DNA of 64,000 bases, from NCBI GenBank assembly GCA_946902985.2, contig OX336398.1, positions 235,022,120-235,086,119 of the forward strand, given 5' to 3'. Below the pieces are notes generated by a model. It saw nothing but the letters and a program-made list of their open reading frames with translations, made no database searches and was not told the origin of the DNA. The stretch's first letter is position 1. Each line of letters starts with the position of its first letter. The position numbers and the translations under genes were made by a program. The DNA comes from Meconema thalassinum (Eukaryota > Arthropoda > Insecta > Orthoptera > Tettigoniidae). Below, one piece after another: positions 11,112-21,794 of this stretch.

Positions 11112-12100
11112 ACACATCATCTGTCAGTTTTTCCCCCCCTCAACCAACCCATAATCCCGGATCCTGTGGCTCAATCTGCCTGGGAGGCAAGGTGGAATAC
11201 CAACCTACCCGGGATGATGAGCCACGGGCCGTGGGACCTCAATCCGCCTACAAATATCGAACCCCGTACCCAATACAAAGCCTAGCAGAGAGAGGTCAGC
11301 CCCAGTCGGCAACCAACCTCTCAGCAGGCTTAATCAACAACTATTCCTTATAAAAATCCGACAAAAACACTCTAAACTCATCTATTCCAACTCTCGCAAC
11401 AATATTAAATCATTTAAACATCATTATACAACCTCAAATTCATATCAAATAAATTTAAACCAACAGCCAATCACAACACAGCTTTAACCAATCAATGTCC
11501 AGCACTAGCCATTCCAATCCCCCGCCCGCGAAGCCCATATAAATCATCTATTACTCCTTCCACAAACTCATTACACCTAACAATACATAAATTAACAACA
11601 CCATACAACTGAGGCTTATTATTATTATCGCTCTCATACATCAAAACCTACTAAAGGTCTATTCATTTCTCCTTCTACAAAAAATCAAACCTATCTAAAG
11701 GTCTATCACTCTTCCATAACAACTATAAATTCATTCCAAAAATTTTTTCACACATTTTATTATTATTATCAACCCCACTGAAGCGACTGCTAACAGGCCA
11801 TGACCGAGCGAACTGAGCGTCTTAACAACTTTTGCCGCTGCGATGACGGATGGTCAATAGCCATGTTGCTGACCCAGTATCCAAACTCGCAGCTCTACTA
11901 CGGCAATGATTTTACTGTTACTCTCAAATACTACGATAAATTAACTTCATAAATATATCAATAATCACCACGACGGAACTAATCGCCCTAAGGATAAAAT
12001 TTCTCCCTCTAATGCATTATCTTGTAATGCATGGAGGGATACTTTACTCAAAATCATTAAGTTTAAAAATAATCAATCATTAAATTCAAAAATTAATATC
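11112..12100 (+). other. Non-coding tail after LINE ORF1
   Basis: Roughly 1 kb with no open frame of note directly after the ORF1 stop. It includes a C-rich phrase near 11140, ACCCGGGATGATGAGCCACG near 11208, and a long A/T/C-rich tract poor in G. It is most simply the 3' untranslated region of the ORF1 element, or what remains after loss of ORF2. The downstream boundary is not clear. Confidence 0.4.
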
Positions 12101-12179
12101 CAACATACAATGGAGTGAAAGGAGCCCATTAGGGCACCAGACTCCAAGCATTTTCCATCACCATTTGGTGATACTGGAC

Positions 12180-13396
12180 TGACTGAGAGTAACACAGTAG
12201 TTGCAAACAAATGGAGCAAATAATTGCAGATTATGTAAGGGAATTTCCGGAGAAAAATAACTGGTTGTATGATAGACAACACGGATTCAGGAAAGGATAT
12301 TCGTGTGAATCACGACGGGTGGTGGGGTTTTGACAAGATATAGCAGAAGTCATGGACACAGGAGGCCAAGTGGACAGTGTAATCATTGACTTAGCTAAGG
12401 CTTTTGACATGGTTCCACATGACCTCCTGTTACATAAGCTAGCAAATTTGGGTCTTAATAAAAGAGTAGTATTTTGGATCCGGGACTTTCTTCTAAACAG
12501 AACCCAAACAGTCAAAGTTGGGGGAGTACTTTTGAAAGAGACAAAAGTCAGCTGTGGAATTCCACAAGGGAGTGGAGTTGGGTCATTGTTGTTTCTTCTA
12601 TAGATAAACGACCTCGCAGAATATGTTAAATTGGACGTCAGACTATTCAATAATCAAGTTGACACTGCGCTCCTCCAACAAGACTTGGAATATATAGAAT
12701 GTTGGGTTATCCTAAATAACATGAGGACAAGTGCAGAAAAAAGTAATTGCCTGTCTTTTACCAACAGCAGATTATAAATTAGGTAACAAAATTGTTCCAT
12801 GAGTGGAGTCATGCAGCTATCTCGGGATTGCCATAAATAAAAGGTTATACTGGGGGCTAATAAGGCGCAAAAGTCGTAATAATTCGTTATGAGAAACATG
12901 AAGGGTAGCAGTGTTCAGGCCAAAGAATTGGCTTAAAAATGTCTTGTGAGACCAATTTTGAAATACGCCACAAATATGTGGGAGCCCTACCAATCTACCT
13001 TAACGAATAAATTGAAGATGGTGCAAAGGAAATCTGCAAGTTCATACTTGGGAAATTGTACCAAACTGACGGTGTCTCGAACATGTTCAAGTCATTGGGT
13101 TGGGAATCCCAACACAGCAGAAGACATAAAAAAAGAGTCCAGGAGATGTACAAAGCATACACAGGGGAGCCGGCCTGGAATGAGTTGCGAAACAGAATGC
13201 ATGAGCCAGATTATATGGGTAGGAGTGATCACGAATACAAAACTAGGCCCAAAATTCAAAAAACTAATTTAGCTAAATGTATTCTTTTATAAACAGGGGT
13301 ATTCAAACATGGAATGAGTTACCTGAAGAAGACTTAGAACCTTTCCCTAACAGTTTAAAAGTTTTCAAGAAGATAATAAGTATTATTATAGAATGA
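12180..13396 (+). pseudogene. CR1-like LINE reverse transcriptase relic
   Basis: Degenerate ORF2 3' part. Visible blocks in order: RQHGFRKGYSC (about 12270-12310), SVIIDLAKAFDMVPHDLLLH (12378-12440), VFWIRDFLLNRTQTVKVGG, SCGIPQGSGVGSLLF (12550-12600, the palm motif before the catalytic loop), then INDLAEYVKLDVRLF. The catalytic FADD block has been lost by deletion near 12650. Downstream the C-terminal domain is readable (RPILKYATNMWEPYQSTL; MFKSLGWESQHSRR; MYKAYTGEPAWNELRNRM) and the protein end NELPEEDLEPFPNSLKVFKK closes at a TGA at 13394-13396. In-frame stops near 12333 and 12601 and several frameshifts show it is dead. Confidence 0.85.
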
Positions 13397-13564
13397 CATA
13401 AAATGAGCATAATAGCCTGATTCCTTTTTGACTTATTAATTATAAATTTATTACCTAAAGTCAATGTATAGTACATTGAAACAGTACCGGCTTCGGTCAT
13501 ATTGTGACCTAATTCAGCGTGGTATAGGATAACAGTAACATACAACTTAATAACTTTTTTGTTG

Positions 13565-14237
13565 GACCCTCACTATTATGTGTCAGAAAACTGTAGCATA
13601 ATGATGGTCATTATAACACTGTTTTTCATTACGATACAGTTCCTCCAGCCAATCAGAGCTCGTTCATTGACCAATTAGGTAACGATACCTTCGCGCATGC
13701 GCTCAAAATCCAACATGTCGGACATAAACACAACATCGAACTATAATAAATTACCGACATGGAATACGCACCGTCCATATGTTCGCGTAAATAAACTGGC
13801 GAATATGAGACAAGAAATAGCACTGTACCTTAATGTCATCAACCCTAATTTCTACACAGCCTTCAAACGACTCCGGTGACAATATTACTGAGGGACGGCA
13901 GATGTAAACATATGGCCTGCATAATATGGCATTGCAAGCACACGGAGCGCATGCGTCGGTGGTTCAGAGATCTTGAAAGACTGAGATATGTCTCGCGCTC
14001 GCTCTCCGATAAAACAAAATTCTTGTGGCTGGCTCTCAGCAGATATTTATGAATATTTATGTTAAAACATATAATAAAGTTATAATTATCGTCGAACATA
14101 AACAGTCGTATGCAAGTCACCTATAATGGTAATTAAGACACTCGTATGGAAATTATAAAACTCGCATACGCTCGTTTTATAAAAATACTTGTGTCTTAAT
14201 TATAGCCATTATAGGCTCGTTGCATAATATACTATTT
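13565..14237 (-). mobile_element. MITE-2 copy 1, inserted in the left arm of the foldback element
   Basis: Homologous and inverse to 21795-22268 and 62886-63263. One end carries an internal hairpin: CCTATAATGG...TAATTAAGACAC pairs with GTGTCTTAATT...CCATTATAGG around 14130-14215. The other end reads GGACCCTCACTATTATGTGT. The flanks read TTTTTTGT on the left and ATTTTGT on the right, and the uninterrupted partner arm reads ATTTTTGTCATAATAGAGG, so a short TTTTGT duplication is likely. No coding content. Confidence 0.65.
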
Positions 14238-14416
14238 TGTCATTATAGAGGATGCTATAAATATTTTTGTAACAAAAGTTCACACAGTAAAATTTCAAAA
14301 AAACAGATCTGTTGCAATAGTTGTGTTAATAAGGCATAAAACAGTCTTGTAAAAACAGCGTAGACTTGAACAGATGTGTACGTGAAAATATGTATGTTGA
14401 ATACATTATGTTATAA

Positions 14417-14574
14417 AAATGATGTTTGATGTGTATTTGCAAGTAGGGAGATCTGTGCAGAGAGACACTTTGGAAATATATTTCATTTAAGAAATAATAA
14501 CTTCGTCACACATATTTCCAAAGTTTCCCTCAACAATATCTCTCTACCTGGCAAATACACATCAAGCATCATTA
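14417..14574. mobile_element. 158 bp foldback MITE
   Basis: Two arms of about 60 bp (14419-14480 and 14511-14572) are imperfect inverted copies, sharing GATGTGTATTTGC near the tips and ATATTTCCAAAG near the centre, around a loop of about 30 bp. It directly abuts the Helentron-like element starting at 14575. Confidence 0.7.
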
Positions 14575-16312
14575 ATAACCTATTTTCATTTTATGAAAAA
14601 ATAGGCTTATGAGATCACCTTTTGTCCGTGTGTCTTTGTGTTGGTTGGTTGGTTCCTCAGTTTAGGAGCTGCGACAACGCGGTCATGTCGCCCCGTGTAC
14701 TTTGGATGTGTGTATAATCTGCCTGATAACCGATGTTAATTGTGATGGCTGTATTCATGTGTGTTATCTGTTTTTTAATTTAAGTACTTAGAATTTTTCA
14801 AATAGTTCCTACTTTCGCCGCCAAACCCCACCGTCAATGACTACTAGGCCTAGTTCAGAACTTAACTACTAGACGCCACCGCAGTCGGCTCTTGGCAACG
14901 AACGTAGAAACCGAAGAGCATTGTTTACATTCTTAACCTATCCAATTTAGCTTCACACAAGTGTAATTAATGGAAGGTTCTTTAACATGCCATAAATCTG
15001 TGACATGGGACCGCCGGCTTTACTTCCTCTCCGAAGGAAGGCATACTGAGGGATTTTTAACGCTCTTAAAATTCCGACGGCTTCGGCCGGGTTTAAACCC
15101 GCGATCTTGGGCATAGAAGCTCAGCATGCTACCGACTACGCCACCGAAGCCGCCTGTGTCTGTGTGTGTGTGTCCCCGTAATAAATTCTAAACGGCTGGA
15201 GCGATTTTAATGAAACTCGGTAAGATCTTTGCACCATTCTCACCGATCCCGACAGTGCCCTTCAAATTGTATTGTGTCCCACCAATCCAACATGGCGGCT
15301 GTGCGAAATATTTCACTGGCATTCTATATCTCCTAAACTATTACTGATATCTCCCTGAAATTTAGTACGGTGATAAAGGGCACTGCTACAAGTTTATCTA
15401 TGTAACTTTCAAAAACCTGTAAAGTACAAAACGAACATGGCGGCCAAGCGAATTTTAAACATTTCAATAGACTTTTATCTTGATTTAACCATCTGAGCGC
15501 AATGGCATGTGGTCCAGTAAATGATTATACATATTGTAATGCAATGGCATCTAATTTAGTTCAATTGTTTATGTAATCTCAAGATGGTGGCTGTGCGAAA
15601 TTTTAAAATTAAGTTTTTATTCCTTGTGTCGTAATCATGGGATCGAAGTGAAAGTTTAAATAATGAAGCTACGCAATAATTTTCCTTTAAGGGTACATAA
15701 CTCTATGGCCTATACATATAACAATCCAAAATGGTGAGCATCCGAAATATTTTGACGGTTCTTAATATCTACGAATCTTTTACAGCAATCAAACTGATTT
15801 TTTTTAATGTTCATAGGGGCTATGAACATAAGTTCAACTATAGGACTTTCAGTAACCTCGTGAGAACAAATCTAACATGGCGGCGACGCGAAATATAAAT
15901 ATTTAAATGGACACTTTCTCGCGATTTAACCATCCGAGTGCAGTGAAACATTGCACGTTAAATGCTTATACAAATGTTAATCCACTAGCATCTAATTTAT
16001 TTCAATTATTTCTATAACCACAAGATGGCAGCTGTGCGAAAGTTAAAAATCTCGTTTTTACTTCTTGTGTCCTAATCATACGATTGAAGTTTGAATACCA
16101 CGCGTACACAATAATCTTCATGTAATAATACATAAACAAAAATCCAACCTGGCGACCATCTGAAATATGAAGACGGTTCTTAATATCTACGAATCTATCA
16201 CAACAATCGAACTGAAATTTTGTATGTTGATAGAGACAATTAACATGAGTAGGATATATGAAAATAGGCTGTAGAGTTCTTCACGGAACTACTTGTTTAT
16301 AACCTAACTTAT
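14575..16312 (+). mobile_element. Helentron-like non-autonomous element H1 (type B), interrupted by a SINE
   Basis: Starts with a subterminal hairpin (CCTATTTTCATTTTATGAAA then AAATAGG), followed by a GT-rich microsatellite, the phrase CTAAACGGCTGGAGCGATTT, and a body of tandem units of about 146 bp marked by ATGGCGGC-like phrases at 15292, 15437, 15584, 15731, 15877 and 16025. It ends with GAGTTCTTCACGGAACTACTTGTT, i.e. a small hairpin a few bases from the terminus. A SINE at 14641-15153 splits the microsatellite. The order of hairpin, microsatellite, central tandem repeats and 3' hairpin matches DINE-1/HINE-type Helentron derivatives; assignment is inferred. Confidence 0.65.
14641..15153 (-). 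repeat. tRNA-derived SINE, family 1, copy A
   Basis: Head at the right: on the minus strand the box-A-like TGGCGTAGTCGGTAGCATG and box-B-like GCGGGTTTAAACCCGG lie within the first 80 bp. The tail at the left reads GTTGGTTGGTTCCTCAGTTT on the plus strand. Flanking TGTGTCTTTGTG and TGTGTCTGTGTG form an imperfect target-site duplication. Other copies: 17637, 34716 and 61866. Confidence 0.85.
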
Positions 16313-16624
16313 TTAACATATACATCTCTACAAATCTACGATGTTTTTTTTTCAAGACTTTTCATTATGCTTTATTAATAAAATTATTGTAACAGATCTG
16401 TTTCTTTGAAAATTTATACTTTGAAATTTTGTTACAAAAATATTTATAGCATCCTCTATTATGACAAAAATTTTATTAAGCTGTATGTTACTGTTATCAT
16501 ATACCACGCTGAATTAGGTCACAATATGACCGAAGCCGGTACTGTACAATGTACTATACATTGACTTTAGGTAATAAATACGTTAATATAAGAAAAAAAA
16601 AGTATTGCATTCCGGGAACACAGA

Positions 16625-17315
16625 GACATTATGTTAGTAGCACTGACGTATATAAGTTACTCCAAATAAATATAGAATGTCAGGTACTATACGTGTGCAT
16701 AATTTAAAGCTGTCGGCTTGCATACTTTCTGATATATGGGTATTTGGATTAAAAAAATTGAGAGCATTTATTAACAGTTGGCAGCCCTGGTGGCTCTTAA
16801 GAATACGCTCAGTCATATCTGTTTATGCGCACATAGCACATACGAAATTTGGTTGAAATCCAATTGATAGTGTAGAAGTTACATGCATTTAAAATTTGGA
16901 CTTATCAGCAGGCTTATAATCATTTTGGCAACACTGCCATGTATGGCCTCCTGGAAATTAAACTGCAATATTTGTATCTATACGTGTGCCAATTTTGAAA
17001 TAGCTCCCATTCATACCTTACAAGATATCCAACATGGAGCTCAAATTTCAATTGCGATTTTTCAGCAGTTGGTAGCACTGACATCATTTTCAAATATGGC
17101 CGTGATATATTCCGGTATAGATCTTTACTTCTACCAAATTTTGTTTCGATTGCTGCAGCCATTTAGGAGTTGATAGGGGGGGGGGGGGGACACACACACA
17201 GCCAGACATACAGACAGACAGAAAGACAGACAGCCAGCCAGACAGACACACATTTGCCCGATCTCATGTCTACTTTTTCCTCATTTTTGCAAAATGTGAA
17301 AAGTAGGCTAAAAAT
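16625..17315 (-). mobile_element. Helentron-like element H2 (type A), 3'-truncated
   Basis: On the minus strand it begins at about 17315 with TAGCCTACTTTTCACATTTT, then the AAAAGTAGAC...GAGATCGGGCAAAT block, a (GTCT)n microsatellite, a poly-C run of 13 (poly-G at 17177-17189 on the plus strand) and the CAACTCCTAAATGGCTG phrase. The body contains type-A tandem units (GTTGGCAGCCCTGGTGGCTC-like marks). The 3' hairpin end is absent. Confidence 0.7.
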
Positions 17316-17636
17316 AAACACACCAAAGGAACGGAGATTGTTCACTAACCTGCTTATAGCAGATGTTCAAAATGACCACCATCCATCTCTTGGCACCTTT
17401 CAGCCCTGGTCAGAAATGTTCTGCTGCAGCTCTTGAAGACTATGAGGGTTGTTGCGATACACTTTAGCCTTGGGGGTTCCCCACAAAAAGTAATTGTACA
17501 CGGACAGATCAGGTGACCTGGGAGGCCAGCCAGGGCCGAGATCAGACGTGCCAGGTGTCAAGATTGGGTGAATGTGATCCAGGGTTCGGGAGGATGCATG
17601 GGCAGTTGTACCATCCTGTTGGAAGTAACAGTAGGT

Positions 17637-18146
17637 CTGGCGGCTTCAGGGCGTAGTTGGTAACATGCTGAACTGCTATGCCTAAGGTCGTGGGTTCAAG
17701 CCCGGCCGAAGTCGTAGGATTTTTTAAGAGCGTTAAACATTCCTCAGTATGCCTTCCTTTGGAGACGAAGTAAAGCCGGCGGTCCCATGTAATAGATTTA
17801 TGGCATGTAAAAGAACCTTCCACTATTTACACTTGTGTGAAGCTAAATTATATGTTAGATCTGACTAACGCTCTGAGGTTCCAACGATCGTCACCAGGAG
17901 CCGACTGCGGTGGTATCTATTAACCAAGCTCCGAACTAGTTGTTGACGGTGGTGTTTGGTGGCAAAAGTAGGAACTACTTGAAAATTGAATGGCTGCATT
18001 CCTTACTTGAATTAAAAACAGGTAAGACACACTAATACAGCCATCACAATTGACACCGGTTGTCAGACAGATTCTACACAGACCCAAAGTACACGGAGCT
18101 ACATGACCGCGTTGTCGCAGCCCCTAAACTGAGGAACAAACCAACC
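17637..18146 (+). repeat. tRNA-derived SINE, family 1, copy B, with perfect TSD
   Basis: 510 bp. tRNA-like head (GGGCGTAGTTGGTAACATGC; GTGGGTTCAAGCCCGG) and the family tail ending in GAACAAACCAACC. It is flanked by AACAGTAGGT at 17627-17636 and again at 18147-18156, a perfect 10 bp duplication that fixes both ends and shows endonuclease-mediated retrotransposition. Inserted in the DDE_3 transposase relic. Confidence 0.92.
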
Positions 18147-18405
18147 AACAGTAGGTATTTTCCTCCTCAGTCAATGCTGCCACAAATGGATTGAAAATGA
18201 TCGAAATGTAACGCGCCGAATTTACTGTCTGATGAAAGATAATGGGACCAAAAATGCGACGTTCAGACACTCCACACCCAACACCAACCTTCTGGTCTTG
18301 CAATGGTGTATGATGGAAGTGATGCGGATTCTCCATTCCCCAGCACCTGTCATTCAGTGGGTTGACATAACCGCTCAGGTGAAACCAGGCTCCATCCGAA
18401 ATTAA

Positions 18406-19140
18406 TTAAACTTGCCACGGTGGGAGAGTGGTTATCGTGTCGGACTACCAACCCCAAGCTTGCAGGTTCTCTCCTGACCGTGGTAAGTGATTTTTGAAAG
18501 GCGACGAAAATCACGATACGCATGGCATACGATGTTGGCATGTTAAAGTACACATATCAATTCAGTAGGCCGAGATCATAATGGCAAAATTAATCTCGGG
18601 ATTTTCCGCCAACACAATGTTCCCCATTTCTCTACTAGAAAGCGCCATAGTGTTGAGGAGCTTAGATCTCTAACCTCGTTGACTTTCATAGCGCTTCAAG
18701 GAGCGACACAATTCGACATGCAAGTTGCTCTCTGTGCGTCAATTAACAAAGCTTGCACCCGGCACCATACTATATTATTGCTATTGAAAATGAAAATCCA
18801 CAGCCTGCTTCCAGTCTCCGACCGGGTCAGGAATGGAATGAATGAAGCCCCTATCTAGCGGCGAGGATATGAACTGTGCCGGCTGCCGAGGCCTGACGCA
18901 CTCCTCTGGGGCAATGATTAAATGAATGACAGATGAAATGAAATGATAGTGGAGAGTGTTGCTGGAATGAAATTTTGACAGGGAAAACCGGAGTACCCGG
19001 AGAAAAACCTGTCTGCCTCCGTTTTGTCCAGCACAGATCTCACATGGAGTGACCGGGATTTGAACCACGGACCCAGCGGTGAGAGGCCGGCGTGCTGCCG
19101 CCTAAGCCACGGAGGCTTTATATTATTGCTATTATTATCT
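18406..19140 (+). repeat. tRNA-derived SINE, family 4, copy 2, split by SINE 5
   Basis: Head at 18411 (CTTGCCACGGTGGGAGAGTG) with box-B-like GCAGGTTCTCTCCTG; body to about 18770; ATT-rich tail. Flanked by GAAATTAA at 18398-18405 and 19141-19148, an 8 bp TSD that only makes sense if the intervening SINE 5 at 18786-19118 is a later insertion into the tail. Confidence 0.85.
18786..19118 (-). repeat. tRNA-derived SINE, family 5, with perfect 15 bp TSD
   Basis: 333 bp on the minus strand. Head GCCTCCGTGGCTTAGGCGGC with box B GTGGTTCAAATCCCGG. The 3' end is a GAAAATGAAAATC-type tail. TATATTATTGCTATT occurs immediately on both sides (18771-18785 and 19119-19133). Target was the tail of a family 4 SINE. 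Confidence 0.92.
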
Positions 19141-19504
19141 GAAATTAAGAAAAGTTCCATGTCCAAGCCATGCATTGTTATCTCAATGAACAGCCAATCA
19201 CTGAGGAGCATCTGTTGGTTTTGATGCATGAACAACGGACACTTCGTAGGGCTGCATTTTCAGGTCCAGGTGGAGTATTCGGCCGCATGTTCAGTTGCGA
19301 TAGGCGTGGGTTCGATTTTTTGGGGTTCCGTAGCATACTCTGGTTAACTGCATCCACATTTTCTGCTGTGCGGACACGTTTCGGAATGCTTTTTGCCTTG
19401 TTCATAACAGATCCTGTCTGACGCCATTTTGTGACTAATAATCATTGCATGGCACTCTTTGCTGGTACCTTAACCACATTAAAATCATGAGCAAATAACC
19501 GACC

Positions 19505-20225
19505 ACACTCTTTCCACGACCCCCCAGGGGCTCACAACTTGTGGGACGAGGGTTGGCGACCACAGGACCTGAGCTGAGTCCGGCATTGTTTCCACTTACT
19601 TGTGCCAGGATCCTCTCCGTCTTCTTTCCTGTCGACCTCCCTTTGTCAACTCTTGTCCTCTTCCGACGGTATTAGATTATCCGAGGACTAGGGTCTTCAC
19701 TTTTACGCCTTAATTGGCCGTTGCCTCATCTTTCCTGATACCCTTATTCTTCGAGAGTCCAGCCTTCTTTTTCCTTTCTGTTAACTCCTGCCTTCTGCAC
19801 AAGGCCCTCAAGGAGGCAGGGCACTTCTGGTGCACCCTGGATAGTGCTACACCCTCAAGGGCTCACGGCTGGTGAGTTCGGGAGTTGGCGATCTTGATGG
19901 TTACCTGAGCTGGGTCGGGTTTATTTCCCCCTTTTCGTCTGACTTTGGGTGGGTCCTCTCCTCTTTCCCTTTCCTATCCGCCTTTCATGGCTCTCCTTCC
20001 TTCCAAGTCTGTCAATCCTCATTCTTCTTGGTTTGAGGGCATTTCTTTTCTTCCTGTCCTTTATTTGCCATATCCTTTATTTGTTTACCATTTCTTCTTC
20101 CAGTATATGTTTGTATTTAGTATTAGTTAGAGGTTTCATTTCCAATCTTTCACTATCTGCCAAACCATTAGGTGCCGATAACCTAGATGTTAGGCCCCTT
20201 AAAGCAACAATTATCATCATTATCT
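19505..20225 (+). repeat. Dispersed repeat R, copy 1 (LINE/SINE-like 3' end)
   Basis: Shares long stretches with 26385-26735 and, inverted, 26740-27325 (for example GAGTCCGGCATTG, CTTCTTTCCTGTCGACCTC, AACTCCTGCCTTCTGC). It ends in GGTGCCGATAACCTAGATGT, then a TTAGGCCCCTTAAAG phrase and an ATC-rich tail. The tail suggests a retrotransposed element read left to right; no protein recognised. Confidence 0.7.
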
Positions 20226-20455
20226 TTCCACGAATTTGTTTCAACATACTGTACCTTTCCACAACGAATACCCTCTGCTGCTGCAGTGTGAGTACCTGTC
20301 AACTCACACTGACACAGTACGCACTACTGTAACATCCATCTGAACCGGGCTCGATCACGTGCTGTGCGTGGTGCAGCCCCTCGTCCGGGCCACTTTAATT
20401 GCAACATCTGCTACAGTTTAAGGGGGCTCATAGACCACACATTTAACATTTAAAC

Positions 20456-21523
20456 CAGGGGCGGTGCGTCATTAAGGGCCGAAAGGGCCCTGCCCAACCT
20501 TTGGCCGTCAGGCCGTACTGCACGAAATTTGTTTTATTAATGTCTTATGAAATTAGTTTAAATTACAGATATTCTACATTAAATAAGAGGTTTTCCCTTC
20601 TAGAATCCCTACAAAGAATTCAGTATACATAACTCATCCCTAGCTTAATTTTCTGACAGTCCCGTACGGTGTATTGTAATAGCGAGGGTCACTGCACAGA
20701 GCCTTCCATGTTAAGTACCTATGGGGCCGGGTGACTAAACAGGGGACATAGCACTGTCTTGCACGCGAGTTCTTGTGGACTACGAAAGGCTTTTCGTGTC
20801 CTCTTAACGGCCTGGAGAATTGGCCCAAAACATTTCTCTAGAATGAAATAGAAGATATCTCTATTTCCGTCTTCTTCTGTCTCTGTTTGAAACCGGCTTA
20901 AGGGGATCGGTTTACCCCATGCCATGCGCAGGTAGACCACTGTTGAAACACAAACACCTAGGTGATCGAAACACAGGAGAGGAGAATATATTTACAAATA
21001 AGGAGCCAGGTGATTACAGTTATTAATATTTGTTTCAAATGTTGTGTTGTGTGGAATTATGATCATGGGAATATTTGCAACAACAAATGTCATATATAAA
21101 ACAATGTTTAAAATAAAATGAACCAACAATTTTTTTTTTAGCGTATGGCTTTTAGTGCCGGGAGTGTCCGAGGACATGTTCGGCTCGCCAGTTTTGTAGC
21201 TGCTTCGAGACGGACACCCAATGGGTGAGCTACAAGTACCGTTGGGGAGGGAAGGAGGGAAGTTGGATTGTAAGGACGAGGAGTTGGAAGGTAGCGGCTG
21301 TGCCCTATAGTTAGGGACCAACCCCGGCATTTGCCTGGAAGGAAGATGGGAAACCACAGAAGACCATCTTCAAGGTTGCCGGCGGGGGGATTCGAACCTC
21401 CTCGCCTCCCGGATGTGAGCGACTGCCATCAGTCATGCCGTAACCACCACGGCTAGCACACCCGGTGAACCAACAATAATATCACCTGGCCCACCCTAAT
21501 ATTTTAGTCAGGGGCCGCCCCTG
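20456..21523. mobile_element. Non-autonomous hAT element with perfect 8 bp TSD
   Basis: Ends are CAGGGGCGG on the left and CCGCCCCTG on the right, the terminal inverted repeat form of many hATs. ATTTAAAC flanks it at 20448-20455 and 21524-21531, the 8 bp duplication that hAT transposases make. The 1,068 bp include a SINE at 21131-21465; the rest has no transposase trace, so movement needed a helper. Confidence 0.88.
21131..21465 (-). repeat. tRNA-derived SINE, family 3, inside the hAT element
   Basis: Minus-strand head at 21465 (GCTAGCCGTGGTGGTTACGG; box B GAGGTTCGAATCC) and a poly-A tail at 21131-21140. TGAACCAACAAT flanks it at 21119-21130 and 21466-21477. The centre (GTGGTTTCCCATCTTCCTTC, then GGCAAATGCCGGGGTTGG) resembles the centre of family 2 SINEs in this window. 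Confidence 0.9.
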
Positions 21524-21794
21524 ATTTAAACCATAGCTTCACTAATTTGTAACATGGAATTATGAGAGATTACAGACGTATACAATAGTTAACACATAGG
21601 ACTTTAGCTTAATATATAAAGGCGAACAGTAAATAAACTATTGCGTAATTTATTGGTAGGAAAATATTTGTGAATTTCTAAACGTCATGAATCACCAAAA
21701 AAAAAGACGATTTAACAAGAAATACCAGTTAGAATGGAATTATTTTTCTATGTAAAGAAAACACATGAATGCGGAGGATGAACCTCATTCATGA

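Larger units (their letters stand above)
13443..16590. mobile_element. Long-inverted-repeat (foldback-like) element with nested insertions
   Basis: 13447-13543 and 16484-16580 are inverted copies with only two or three differences over about 97 bp (shared phrase ACCGGCTTCGGTCATATTGT). The arms continue inward: 14238-14320 on the left pairs with 16385-16460 on the right (GAGGATGCTATAAATATTTT), once a 0.67 kb insertion in the left arm is removed. This gives arms of about 200 bp around a core holding another foldback element and a Helentron-like element. No transposase seen; the class is unknown. Confidence 0.7.
17325..19440 (-). pseudogene. DDE_3 (Tc1/mariner-related) transposase split by three SINEs
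   Basis: Once the SINE insertions are ignored, one transposase can be followed right to left. 19405-19180 carries an N-terminal HTH-like part (RTAENVDAVNQSMLRNPKKS, then RLSQLNMR). 18407-18157 holds the middle (AWFHLSGYVN, then HHTPLQDQKVGVGCGVSERR, RRIFGPIIFHQTVNSARYIS). 17626-17330 holds the second and third catalytic-aspartate blocks (CYFQQDGTTAHASSRTLD; WPPRSPDLSVYNYFLWG; KAKVYRNNPHSLQELQQNIS). The third block reads YNY where relatives have CD[FY]. Stops and frameshifts are present. SINEs lie at 17637-18146, 18406-19140 and 18786-19118. Confidence 0.8.
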
